From Bacteroidota bacterium (GTDB lineage Bacteria > Bacteroidota > Bacteroidia > Bacteroidales > F082): DNA of 64,000 nucleotides. Position numbers and translations under genes: made by a program. The stretch's first letter is position 1. Each line of letters begins with the position of its first letter. Under the pieces are notes generated by a model, which had not been told where the DNA came from, did not search any database, and saw only the letters and a program-made list of their open reading frames with translations. Below, in pieces: positions 9,539 through 18,524 of this stretch. The DNA lies in the NCBI GenBank assembly GCA_014382445.1, contig JACNJS010000034.1, positions 1-64,000 of the forward strand. The letters run 5' to 3'.

Positions 9539-9748
9539 GTTTATTTTCAACTGTAACTCCAAGCCAAACATTTTTAGCCAAAACTTTGTCCTGAAGGTAT
9601 TCTGCCATTATTTTCTCTCTTTTTGTTAGTATTTGATATGAATGCTGTGGTGTTCTTTCAACGATGTCAAAAATTGCATCAAGATATGTAAAAGGCATTT
9701 CTTCGTGAAATAAATCACTCATTGAATTTACAAAGAATTTTGTTCGTA
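9519..9748 (-). pseudogene. Internal fragment of Gp37/Gp68 (DUF5131) family gene
   Basis: The minus strand encodes about 75 residues strongly like the middle of phage Gp37/Gp68-family proteins: KFFVNSMSDLFHEEMP, then ERTPQHSYQILTKRE, then NVWLGVTVENK. Full proteins are about 220-250 residues and begin with a Cys-containing WNP...GC..C segment, which is absent, and continue well beyond VENK. The ATG at 9722 is therefore an internal Met, since homology runs upstream of it (FVNS). The frame ends at the palindrome with a foreign KRMILLQ tail, so both ends are lost. It lies 6 bases after the restriction-enzyme gene. Function is certainly gone. Confidence 0.7.
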
Positions 9749-9753
9749 ATACT

Positions 9754-12700
9754 TTATTTTACATTTCCCTCCACAATCCTAATTTCCTCCTCCGTTAACC
9801 CATACAGATTATAAACCAACTCATTTATTAGGTTTTCAGCACTTTCTATGGTTTTTGCCATCCCTTCTAATTCTTTTTCAAGTTGTATTTCTCGCTCAAA
9901 GTTGTTTTCCACTTTGGTTTTTTCGAGCAATTTAGAGTAATCTATTTGCTTTTGTTTTTGCTCGATAATACGCGTTACTAATTCTGAAATTTCGGTTTGT
10001 GTTTCGTTACTTGGTTTTATGATAGGCAAGTTTAACAAAGGTTCTTTATCTACTTGGTACAAATCTCCTTGCATTTTTCCTTTGTACTTCAACCAAAATG
10101 CAATTGGATTAGAGTTCAGTAAGCCTGTCAAATATTTTTGATTAAGTCGTTCGGTTTTTATTGAAAAATAGGTTTGAGAAACATAGCAATCAAAATCAGT
10201 GAAAGTGAATGTTGGTCTTGCGCATTTTCGAACTGAAATTATTTTCTTCCCAAGAAAAAACTTTTCTTCTCTTGCTCGATGCAATCCATAAGGTTTGTTG
10301 TCTGATGTAATGATTTCTGCGAATCTATCTAAATGCCTTTTTAAATTAGGATAGGATTCAATAGTTTCAGGATTTTTGAAACTCGAATTAGTATAAATTA
10401 CCCATAGTGTATTTTTTGGAATACCATAAAACCTTCCTAATTCACTGGTCGTGAAAAATGGTTTTACCAATTCCTTTTCTTTTGGTATTAGGTTTAAAGT
10501 ATTATATTCTTGATGGCTTAAATTAAAAATGCCTTCGCCAACTTTATAATCTTCGCCTAAAATATCAATATGCTTTTTGTTAATAAAATCTTGATGAACA
10601 TCAATTCCAGTGGCAATTTCCTTATTATCAAACACAAAGTCTTGTTTCAATTTGATTTTGTTTACAATAATAGTTAAACCGGTATTGATGAAATTTATTG
10701 GTTTATCAACGTATTTGTCTTTTTCAATTTCGGTTGTAAAATATTCAAATCTTTCATCTTTTACATTTTCAAGAAACAATTGAGCGTCTATGTGCTTTAT
10801 CTTACTATCTATTACTTTGGCATAGTCAAAATCATATTTTTTGTTATTGTCCGAGCGTTTCATTATGTAAATCATGGTCTGAATACCTGCGGAATCAAAA
10901 ACTTTAAAATCGCCAAAATCTATATACTCTATTATTTTTCCTTTGTTGATGACAATGTTCCTAAATTTTGAAGCTCCCGAATTGGTTATCCAATTATTTG
11001 GTGCAATATAGCCGATTAGTCCTTTTTCCTTTTTGATAATTTCCAATGCCAGTGCTCCAAAGAAATACCACAAATCCATTTTTCCTTGATAGCAATAATG
11101 CTTATGCAAACCGTCAAATGCTTGTCGATTCGTGTATTCTTTAACATACGGCGGATTCCCAATCACTACATCAAATCCTCCGTTGTATTCTTTTCTGTAG
11201 GCGTGGCTGTATGTGCAGCGGATTTTGTTCAACTGACGGGTTAACCCGTCAGTTGCTTTGGGCAACTCATGTTTTTGCCGGTTATTGCGGATATAGTTTA
11301 TTGTATTTTCAAGTTGTGCTTTGTTATCGATAAGTTTTGAATTAAAACTTTTGGCCCAAAATTTCTCTTTTGTGCCGTCTGAATATTGGGCTTCCTCTTT
11401 ATCAATCAACGGGTAAACCCGTCGGTTATACGTAAATGCTGTTCGCCCTTTCCACTTACCAATAAGCGTGGATAGCTTATCTTCTTCGCAAACAATAATT
11501 GAATGAACATGGTCGGCGCAAATATTGCATTCCAGAATATTCAGATTGTACTCTGCTGCAGATTTTACCAGTTCTTCGGCAAGTATAATTTCCTCATCTT
11601 CTGATAAATCGGTATGGGTATATGCAATAAAGCCGGGTTCGATATATTCGGTTGAGCCGGGTGAAAACTGACGGGTAGAACCGGGTGAGAACTGACGGGT
11701 TAACCCGTCAGTTTTATCAGAATATCTTGAATTATGAAGTACAAAGGTTACATGCCAGGCTTTTTTCTCTTTAACAGTATATACTTGTGGAAATTCTTTA
11801 TTCCAGTCAAATGCCTTATCTCCTGCAACATCCGGATCATCAATAAGTGAATTTCCACATTTAATATTGTTGTTTAAGTTTGAGAGTTTACGGTCTTTTT
11901 GCGCCGTTCGTAACCAAAGCGAGAGTTTGGCAATCTCCACACTTTCTTCGTTTATGTCAACACCATAAAGGTTACGTTCAAGGATTGAATTTTCTGTATC
12001 AAACAAACGTAATGATGTACCTGTTAATTCAGCAATAATGTCATCAATATTTTTGTGTTCTTCAATTAAGAAATTTAATGCCTGATTTAAAAAAGCACCA
12101 CTGCCACATGCAGGGTCAACAATCTTTAACGAAAGCAACCAGCCTTTGTAGTCATTAAGTTTTTGATACAGTTTTTTGCCTTTTGCCAAAAGTTTGCCGT
12201 CTTTCGTTTTGTAAGTACCGTCAAACTCAATTTCTACAATCTCTAATTCTTTACGTTTTTCGTTACAAAGTGTTCCAATTGTATTTTCGACAATATATTG
12301 CGTTATGTATTTTGGCGTGTAAAAAACTCCTTCTTTTTTTCGTTTGCTTTTTGATTTATCAGAGGTTGTGCCTTCAATATTAGCAGTAATTTCTTCAATT
12401 TCGGATAGCGAATGTTCAAAAATGTGACCAAGAATATTTACATCAACTTCGGTATTGAAATCATATTCCGAAAGTTTTAACAAATAGTCAATCAAAATTT
12501 CATCGTCGATTTTAAAACTGTTCAATAATTCATCCGGATAAAAAAGTCCACCATTGTATGCCGGAATATCCTCAGATGAAGATTTCCCTTTTCGCCCAAT
12601 GTTCATATATCCAAAATACTGTTTGAAAATATCATAAATTGGTTTGTACGCATCAAGTTCTGTTAACTTATGGTATGTGTCAATTATTCTGGAAATTGAA

Positions 12701-13461
12701 TTTGGAGGCAACAAACCGCTATCTTCTGCAAACAAGATGAAAAGGAAACGATCTAGTAGTTTCTGTGATTTATTAAACAATGTTAGTTTGTCGCTTTCAG
12801 GATGATTTTTTGTCAGGTTTTCAAAAAGTTTTTTCTTGAACCATGAATAATCTTTGTACAGTTTATCAGAAACTTCCTGCTCATGAAACTTGGTTTCTTC
12901 TTTGAGTTTTAAGGGAAAGTTTGAGAAAACACTTTCTTTATGGAGTATTAGATAGAGTAATTCAAAATTTTCTTTGTCAAGATGGAATAAATCAAATTCT
13001 TCATATTCATTGGCATAGTCAATATAAAACCGCAACTTTTGGAAGTTTGATGTAATTACATATTTACAATCAGGTTGATTGTTTTTATAGTTAAAAGCTT
13101 GCTCTGTTATGCTCCTTAAGTCCTTTGTTTTTGTTGATTTCAGTTCGATTACTGCAATTGCTTTTTCTCCCTGTTTACTATCGGGATTTAAAATTGCACC
13201 GTCTGCCTTCTTTCCGTCTCCTTGATTTTTAAATTCTCTGACTAAGTTATAATTGTCATCAGGCCTCAATGTATATCCACATACATCAACAAATAAGTCT
13301 CTTAAAAATCCGTCCTGGTATTCTTCTTCTTTAAGCTGTTTGATTTTTTCAATCTTAGCCGGACTGTAATTTTCTCTAAACTTTTGAAATGCCTTTTCAA
13401 CTTGTTCCTTATTAAGGTTGTCAAGATGTCTTTTTATTACAGATTTTTGAAATATTGCCAT
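9754..13461 (-). CDS. Type IIG-like restriction-modification enzyme with inserted HUH domain
   Basis: A 1235-residue single-chain enzyme of the Eco57I type. A PD-(D/E)xK nuclease-like segment lies at about 62-110 (D87, E106-L-K108 in AVIELKST). A helical linker follows, then the N6-adenine methyltransferase with the SAM motif DPACGSGAF (449-457) and catalytic NPPY (769-772). The C-terminal ~400 residues should be the target-recognition domain. Between the two methylase motifs, about 565-757 is an extra domain like IS200/RAYT Y1 transposases: AWHVTFVLHNSRYS, the HUH motif H651-V-H653 and tyrosine Y723 in YIRNNRQKH. The insert keeps the reading frame and carries REP-like palindromes translated as TDGLTRQ at both edges (584-590, 737-743). 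Start ATG at 13461. Whether restriction still works is unknown. Confidence 0.9.
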   Translation of the reverse strand: MAIFQKSVIKRHLDNLNKEQVEKAFQKFRENYSPAKIEKIKQLKEEEYQDGFLRDLFVDVCGYTLRPDDNYNLVREFKNQGDGKKADGAILNPDSKQGEKAIAVIELKSTKTKDLRSITEQAFNYKNNQPDCKYVITSNFQKLRFYIDYANEYEEFDLFHLDKENFELLYLILHKESVFSNFPLKLKEETKFHEQEVSDKLYKDYSWFKKKLFENLTKNHPESDKLTLFNKSQKLLDRFLFILFAEDSGLLPPNSISRIIDTYHKLTELDAYKPIYDIFKQYFGYMNIGRKGKSSSEDIPAYNGGLFYPDELLNSFKIDDEILIDYLLKLSEYDFNTEVDVNILGHIFEHSLSEIEEITANIEGTTSDKSKSKRKKEGVFYTPKYITQYIVENTIGTLCNEKRKELEIVEIEFDGTYKTKDGKLLAKGKKLYQKLNDYKGWLLSLKIVDPACGSGAFLNQALNFLIEEHKNIDDIIAELTGTSLRLFDTENSILERNLYGVDINEESVEIAKLSLWLRTAQKDRKLSNLNNNIKCGNSLIDDPDVAGDKAFDWNKEFPQVYTVKEKKAWHVTFVLHNSRYSDKTDGLTRQFSPGSTRQFSPGSTEYIEPGFIAYTHTDLSEDEEIILAEELVKSAAEYNLNILECNICADHVHSIIVCEEDKLSTLIGKWKGRTAFTYNRRVYPLIDKEEAQYSDGTKEKFWAKSFNSKLIDNKAQLENTINYIRNNRQKHELPKATDGLTRQLNKIRCTYSHAYRKEYNGGFDVVIGNPPYVKEYTNRQAFDGLHKHYCYQGKMDLWYFFGALALEIIKKEKGLIGYIAPNNWITNSGASKFRNIVINKGKIIEYIDFGDFKVFDSAGIQTMIYIMKRSDNNKKYDFDYAKVIDSKIKHIDAQLFLENVKDERFEYFTTEIEKDKYVDKPINFINTGLTIIVNKIKLKQDFVFDNKEIATGIDVHQDFINKKHIDILGEDYKVGEGIFNLSHQEYNTLNLIPKEKELVKPFFTTSELGRFYGIPKNTLWVIYTNSSFKNPETIESYPNLKRHLDRFAEIITSDNKPYGLHRAREEKFFLGKKIISVRKCARPTFTFTDFDCYVSQTYFSIKTERLNQKYLTGLLNSNPIAFWLKYKGKMQGDLYQVDKEPLLNLPIIKPSNETQTEISELVTRIIEQKQKQIDYSKLLEKTKVENNFEREIQLEKELEGMAKTIESAENLINELVYNLYGLTEEEIRIVEGNVK
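11230..11255. repeat. REP-like palindrome, right edge of HUH insert
   Basis: A perfect palindrome with core CTGACGGGTTAACCCGTCAG, extended symmetrically to 26 bases. It is read on the minus strand in frame as TDGLTRQL. The same core occurs at 11690-11713, so one copy sits on each side of the HUH coding segment. Confidence 0.85.
11406..11427. repeat. Degenerate REP-like palindrome inside HUH domain
   Basis: AACGGGTAAACCCGTCGGTT is an imperfect version of the flanking palindromes (inner arms ACGGGT/ACCCGT). On the minus strand it encodes NRRVYPL within the HUH domain. Confidence 0.6.
11653..11700. repeat. 24-bp tandem duplication next to palindrome
   Basis: Two adjacent 24-base units, differing at few positions, encode TRQFSPGS twice (residues 588-603). 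Each unit contains the ACTGACGGGT half of the REP-like palindrome, so it looks like slippage or repeated insertion of half a palindrome. Confidence 0.75.
11690..11713. repeat. REP-like palindrome, left edge of HUH insert
   Basis: A 24-base perfect palindrome with core CTGACGGGTTAACCCGTCAG, read on the minus strand in frame as TDGLTRQ (residues 584-590). Confidence 0.85.
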
Positions 13462-13593
13462 TTACCAGGTTGTCTATCTCATTAGTGTTCAAAATTACAA
13501 TTTATCTTGTGAGTGGGCAAGAAATAGCTCTTTTGGGTAATAAGCTTGCAGGTTTCTATAAAGAAGGAAATATAACCACTAAGTTACTTCCAC

Positions 13594-15201
13594 CTACAAC
13601 CTCTTTATAAGATTAACATAAAGCCTGCTATATTTATTTTCGCTTTCAAAAATACCTTCATAAGCCATTGAAAGTGACAGCTTTTTCATTATTCTCCAGG
13701 TTAGATTCACATCGCCTACATGTTGAATAAGGGTAGATTCGTAGTTCACAAACTGGTAATCAACATAGCGGTAGCTAAAACCACCGTACAATTTTCCGGG
13801 GATAAGATCGCGCGAGATGTTTAGGCTATAAACCTTTCCGGAAAGATAGCTGGTTTCCAATAAAGTAGCGGAAAGAGTAGCCGAAGCATTGATCCACGGA
13901 ACACGACTATAAGATATGTAACCGTATGCATTTTTTGTAGGCCTGGGATCTTGTTTACTATCCCTATATCCCACTTTTGCCCCAATGGATAAATATTTTA
14001 TTGGACGGTAATTAACCTGAAACCTAAATCCCTGCAAAGTTGCCTGATCAATAAGCTGTTCCACAAAATCCTTATAGGTTTCATAATAAACCATATTTGA
14101 TTGCGATCTGTATGATAAAGAAAAGGACAATTGCCTCGTTACACGATATCTAAGCATTAAGTACAAGTTGGTCAGATTCAGGTTTGAACTTTCAACACCG
14201 CTAATATTTTGATACAACTCCAATTCAGCCGTCCCAAAAAAGTGAAGATTTTTAATTAACGAATTATAATGCTGAAAATAGGCAAACCTGCGATCAGTAT
14301 TCCAATTGTTCTCCTGATCAACAAAGGCAATAGTAGTTTGCATATTTCCATTTTTACCATGGTAATTGTGACCAAGATAAGCTCCGAATTGAAACAAACT
14401 AAAATCGTAGCTATAATCCATATAATTGGGACGAGAACCAACAATTGCTCCTACTGAAATCGACTTAAAACTTTTCTCAATCTGCAGTCCATCAATGGCA
14501 CCAATACTGGAAAGCTTAGGATTAATTTTTCGACCAAGCCAAATATTTACACTTTCAACAGGTTGATAAACTAATGCCAGATTATAAATCTTTAATCCAT
14601 TAAAAATATTGTCCTGTATCTCACTCCAATTTTTGTTTGTATGAACAAATGATAAATAACTCTCGACCGAAAACTTCGAATCACCAATATTTTTAGCATT
14701 CATCGAAAAAGTATATCTCATTCTTTGGCTGCTACCTCCATCAGTATTCGAGAAATTAGAATATGATGCAATTGACAATCGCCCATCAATTTTCTGCTTG
14801 TTGGTCTTCATTTCCGGTTCATCACTTTTCACCTCAATTATTGATGGCGCTATAGCAATTTCATTTGGAACCTCATCGTTTTTCAGAACTGGTTTATCAA
14901 TAATTATTTGTTTTGCAGATGTTTGGATAATATCATTTACTTTAAGTGATACTCCCGAAATCGGAACACAAACACAGGATATTGAACTTAGATTGCTTAT
15001 AACCAATGCCGGAACTTGTCTGCCATTTTGAATAAGCATCAATGTATCACCAACAGAAATATTATCTGTGGATTGAAATTTTACATAAACATTTTGAGAT
15101 GTAACGTATGATACTCTTCCTTCGATGTTTTCTACTATTTCCTGACTCTGAAGGCTCAACACCAGAAAAAGAAACATATATATTAAGGCTATATTTTTCA
15201 T
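13594..15201 (-). CDS. Outer-membrane beta-barrel of multihaem operon
   Basis: A 535-residue protein with a signal peptide (residues 1-19, cut near LSLQSQ). A small N-terminal domain (about 22-100) has a GRVSYVTSQNVYVKFQSTDNISVGDTLML pattern like SH3/OB folds. After a linker, residues ~140-535 form alternating amphipathic strands ending SENKYSRLYVNLIKRL, as in an outer-membrane barrel of roughly 18-22 strands. It is the last gene of the operon, starting at the stop of the 22-haem cytochrome. By analogy with porin-cytochrome conduits (MtrB, Omb) it could let haem chains pass electrons across the outer membrane. This is inference, as no sequence similarity to MtrB is evident to me. Confidence 0.7.
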   Translation of the reverse strand: MKNIALIYMFLFLVLSLQSQEIVENIEGRVSYVTSQNVYVKFQSTDNISVGDTLMLIQNGRQVPALVISNLSSISCVCVPISGVSLKVNDIIQTSAKQIIIDKPVLKNDEVPNEIAIAPSIIEVKSDEPEMKTNKQKIDGRLSIASYSNFSNTDGGSSQRMRYTFSMNAKNIGDSKFSVESYLSFVHTNKNWSEIQDNIFNGLKIYNLALVYQPVESVNIWLGRKINPKLSSIGAIDGLQIEKSFKSISVGAIVGSRPNYMDYSYDFSLFQFGAYLGHNYHGKNGNMQTTIAFVDQENNWNTDRRFAYFQHYNSLIKNLHFFGTAELELYQNISGVESSNLNLTNLYLMLRYRVTRQLSFSLSYRSQSNMVYYETYKDFVEQLIDQATLQGFRFQVNYRPIKYLSIGAKVGYRDSKQDPRPTKNAYGYISYSRVPWINASATLSATLLETSYLSGKVYSLNISRDLIPGKLYGGFSYRYVDYQFVNYESTLIQHVGDVNLTWRIMKKLSLSMAYEGIFESENKYSRLYVNLIKRL

Positions 15202-16919
15202 TATCTGATATTATTTTGGAATCGCTTTATTAAATTTTTACTATCGCCATCCGGATGACAATCCAAACATGCAATACTATTATAAACATATCCACTCACA
15301 CCATTATGTTCATCATCCATATCTGTCTTATTATGCTCATGACAATCAATACAGCTAAAAAGAGCATAGTTACTTGGCGTAGTATGGCACTCAACACAAG
15401 TATTCCATTCTCCATCATGCTTACCACTATATATCGGAAAATACTGATTATCATGATCAAAGGTAGATGGCTCCCAGGCCATCTCAGTATGACATGTTAA
15501 GCAATCAGTAGAAAATTGAGCACTTGCATGTGGTGGGTCGTTTGTTTGATTATAATCATCCAAATGACAACCAATACACGTATTTGGAGTACCGGTATAT
15601 TGAGTTTCATGACAACTTATGCAATCAGTTGTTACATGCGCTCCGTTTAGCACATAATAATCATTATGAACATCAAAACTTGCCGGTTGCCAATCAGGTT
15701 CGGTGGTATGGCATGTTTCGCAATCATTTGATAATTCCAATTGAACATGATTTGGATTTGTGGTTTGATTAAAATCAGGAATATGACACTCAAAACAATC
15801 AGTTGGCGTACCTGAATAACTAGTAATGTGGCAACTGGCACAGTCTGTATCAATGTGCGCACCCGTTAAAGGAAATATTGAAGTGTTGTGATTAAAGCTT
15901 CCTTCTCCGGATCCTGTTGGATGGCAATCTAAACATGCTACACTATTGTACAAATAACCTCCTATTCCCTGATGCTCATCGTCCATATCATTTTTACTAT
16001 GTTCGTGACAATCGATACACGTAAAAATTGAATAATTGCCCGGGTCGGTATGGCAATCCGTGCAGCTGGCCCACTCACCATTATGCTCTCCCGAGTAAAT
16101 TGGGAACACATTATCATGCTGAGTAAAATCGGCTGGTTTCCATCCAGGATTGGTTGTATGGCATTCGAGGCAATCGGTTGTTAAGTCGGCTTGTTGGTGA
16201 TTTGGCGATGTAGTAGCAAGATAATCAGCCTGATGGCAGGACATACATTCAGGCGAAATATTTGAATAGTCGGTACCAGTATGACATTGGCTACAATCTA
16301 CACCTGCATGACCTAAAGTTAAAGGAAACAGATTATGTGTAAAGTTAGCTCCTGTCCAGGTAAAAGCATTCATTTGATGGCAATCCGTACATTCTGTGGA
16401 ATAGTTACCCTCTATATGATTTGGACTTGTTGTAGCCTGGTAATTGGCTAAATGACAATCAACACATTCAACACCCAAAGGCTCGAACTGCAACAAGGAA
16501 GCCGACTGATGACAATCATTGCAATCGGCAGTTATGTGAGCTCCCAACAGAGGAAACCTACTTAGTTGATGAATCTCAGTAATATTACTCACAATCCATG
16601 AATTTGAATTATGACACCTGGCACAATCAAAACCAACAGTTTGCTGATGCATATCAGTATGACATGACATACATTGGGGGTCGGCATCGGAGAAGATTAA
16701 AGTTGGGTGACATGAAACACATGTTACATCCTGATGTAATCCCTCCAAATGAAAATCCGTAAGGTTATGATCAAACTTGATGTTGTTTTTGTCAACGGTC
16801 CAACCTTGAGATGTATGACAATCGTCGCAACTCATATCAAAATTATCACCATGAGGAGAATCGGATGACTGACTAAAGATGCTAATCAATAAAACCAGTA
16901 TTAATGACAGTTCTCGCAT
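15201..16919 (-). CDS. Multihaem cytochrome c with 22 CxxCH motifs
   Basis: A 572-residue protein with an N-terminal signal peptide (LSLILVLLISIFSQ) and 22 CxxCH haem c-binding motifs by direct count, about one per 26 residues. The motifs fall into repeated modules with patterns such as FPLxGAHxxxxCxxCH and TTSPNH, and a pair of longer repeats (GEHNGEWASCTDCH...DMDDEHQG and GKHDGEWNTCVECH...DMDDEHNG) that suggests internal duplication. It should be a periplasmic or surface electron carrier. Its start overlaps the end of the preceding 20-haem gene by 19 bases and its stop abuts the barrel gene, so translation is probably coupled. Substrate and redox partner are not revealed. Confidence 0.9.
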   Translation of the reverse strand: MRELSLILVLLISIFSQSSDSPHGDNFDMSCDDCHTSQGWTVDKNNIKFDHNLTDFHLEGLHQDVTCVSCHPTLIFSDADPQCMSCHTDMHQQTVGFDCARCHNSNSWIVSNITEIHQLSRFPLLGAHITADCNDCHQSASLLQFEPLGVECVDCHLANYQATTSPNHIEGNYSTECTDCHQMNAFTWTGANFTHNLFPLTLGHAGVDCSQCHTGTDYSNISPECMSCHQADYLATTSPNHQQADLTTDCLECHTTNPGWKPADFTQHDNVFPIYSGEHNGEWASCTDCHTDPGNYSIFTCIDCHEHSKNDMDDEHQGIGGYLYNSVACLDCHPTGSGEGSFNHNTSIFPLTGAHIDTDCASCHITSYSGTPTDCFECHIPDFNQTTNPNHVQLELSNDCETCHTTEPDWQPASFDVHNDYYVLNGAHVTTDCISCHETQYTGTPNTCIGCHLDDYNQTNDPPHASAQFSTDCLTCHTEMAWEPSTFDHDNQYFPIYSGKHDGEWNTCVECHTTPSNYALFSCIDCHEHNKTDMDDEHNGVSGYVYNSIACLDCHPDGDSKNLIKRFQNNIR

Positions 16920-18517
16920 TTTAATTTGTTTAGTTTATATAGTACATAAGTATCCTGACCTATTTGTTGTTTTTTGTGACATGCAGCACAAGCAACATAC
17001 TGATGTTTTCCATCAAGTACAAATCTTGTTTTATTATGATCAAATTTGTTTGCTTTCCAATTATTATAATCGTGACATGCAAAGCAATTGGTTACTCCAT
17101 TGTTTTCGAACTGATTAAAATGTTTATCTGTATGACAATTTGTACAGTCATTATTTAATGTGCTAAAACGTTGCTCATACCTTCCATCACCAACAGGTTT
17201 AAAATGACAAGCACGGCAACTTTGATTTTTGTGTTCACCCAGCAATTCATATTCTGTTTTCACATGATCAAACACAACATTTGCCCATTGATTTTCATTG
17301 TGGCAACTTTTGCAAGATGCATCGGGGTAGTATTTTTGATCGATAAATTGCTCATGTATATTATCATGGCAATCGATGCAACTACCACCTGCTATTTTAA
17401 AATTCCACTTAGTGTCTTTTTTATGACAAACAAAACAGGGGGTTGCCAAATGAGCTCCTGATAATGGAAATTCGGTTTTATCGTGCCGTTCAATTGTAAA
17501 CGAAGATCCAACAAACCCTTGAGTTGAATGACAATCGGAGCAATCACTTACCTTACCTGGTTTCGCAAACTGACTTTCATGATAATCCTTATGACAATCG
17601 GTACAACGGTTATGTTTAACGGGGTCGGTGAGCTTAGTTTTGTGACATTTTTTGCAATCAACAAACTGGTGTTTTGCTTCAAGTTTAAATCGAGTTTTAT
17701 TATGATCAAAAGCATCCATCGAACTAATTACATGAAATGATTGCTCATCATGACATTGAGTACAGTTAGGACCAAATTTATTATCATGAATATCTTTATG
17801 GCAACTTGTGCACGATTCAAATGGAATATTCGCAAACTCCTGAAACTTGTTCCCGTTTAAAGTACTAATTTTATGACACTTGACACATTCTACATTCTGG
17901 TGTTTTCCTATTAATCTAAACTTTGTTATATCATGATTAAACTTTGTTGTTGGCTTAAAGGAATTAAAATCATGACAACTACTACAATCGGATGATAGGG
18001 TTTTTTGGTGATAGTCAACATGACAGGAAATACAATCTGTTCTCAAACCAAGGTAGGTATAATCTTTCTTTTTTACTTCGTCATTGGTAATAAACTCCTT
18101 TGTGTGACATTTTTCACACTCCTGTTTTTTATGGACTCCCAATAATTCATATCCGGTTTTGCTGTGATCGAATTCATTTTTATCGAAACGAATCATTTCA
18201 AATTTCCTACCGTGGTGATCGCTATGGCAAACTATGCATTCTTTACCTGCTATATCATCAGAAGAGTGATATCCCTTGTTACTATCGATACGATTTTTAA
18301 GAAGTTTATGACATGCCAGGCATTTATCATTCGAAACCTTTTCGCCCAAAGTGTGACACTCTGTGCAATTTGACATTCCCTCAAGATGAGCATGAGCTTC
18401 CGAAAGATCGCCAGGAGAAATTTGAGAATATAAGCTGACATTAATAAGCAGAAACACTGCTATTAATAATAAATTAATCAGTAATATTTGTTTAATTGTA
18501 TACAGACTATTAAGCAT
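16901..18517 (-). CDS. Multihaem cytochrome c with 20 CxxCH motifs
   Basis: A 538-residue protein with a membrane anchor or signal segment at about 8-31 and 20 CxxCH motifs by direct count, the last (CENCH) forming the very C-terminus. The repeated unit is FDHxKTxFxLxGKHxxxxCxxCHK followed by a CxxCHxDxH, as in NrfH/doubled-CXXCH-type cytochrome c3-like proteins. It is Lys-rich, unlike the acidic 22-haem partner, so complementary electrostatic docking between them is plausible. It is the third gene of the operon, 7 bases after the oxidoreductase gene, and overlaps the next gene by 19 bases. Confidence 0.9.
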   Translation of the reverse strand: MLNSLYTIKQILLINLLLIAVFLLINVSLYSQISPGDLSEAHAHLEGMSNCTECHTLGEKVSNDKCLACHKLLKNRIDSNKGYHSSDDIAGKECIVCHSDHHGRKFEMIRFDKNEFDHSKTGYELLGVHKKQECEKCHTKEFITNDEVKKKDYTYLGLRTDCISCHVDYHQKTLSSDCSSCHDFNSFKPTTKFNHDITKFRLIGKHQNVECVKCHKISTLNGNKFQEFANIPFESCTSCHKDIHDNKFGPNCTQCHDEQSFHVISSMDAFDHNKTRFKLEAKHQFVDCKKCHKTKLTDPVKHNRCTDCHKDYHESQFAKPGKVSDCSDCHSTQGFVGSSFTIERHDKTEFPLSGAHLATPCFVCHKKDTKWNFKIAGGSCIDCHDNIHEQFIDQKYYPDASCKSCHNENQWANVVFDHVKTEYELLGEHKNQSCRACHFKPVGDGRYEQRFSTLNNDCTNCHTDKHFNQFENNGVTNCFACHDYNNWKANKFDHNKTRFVLDGKHQYVACAACHKKQQIGQDTYVLYKLNKLKCENCH

Positions 18518-18524
18518 TAAGCTA

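Noticed and set aside
13462-13593. Possible antitoxin or controller gene upstream of the restriction enzyme
   Set aside because: No open frame with a plausible start or HTH is seen in the 130 bases.
15255-15772. Plus-strand open frames opposite the 22-haem cytochrome
   Set aside because: They are shadows caused by the regular CxxCH codon pattern on the other strand.
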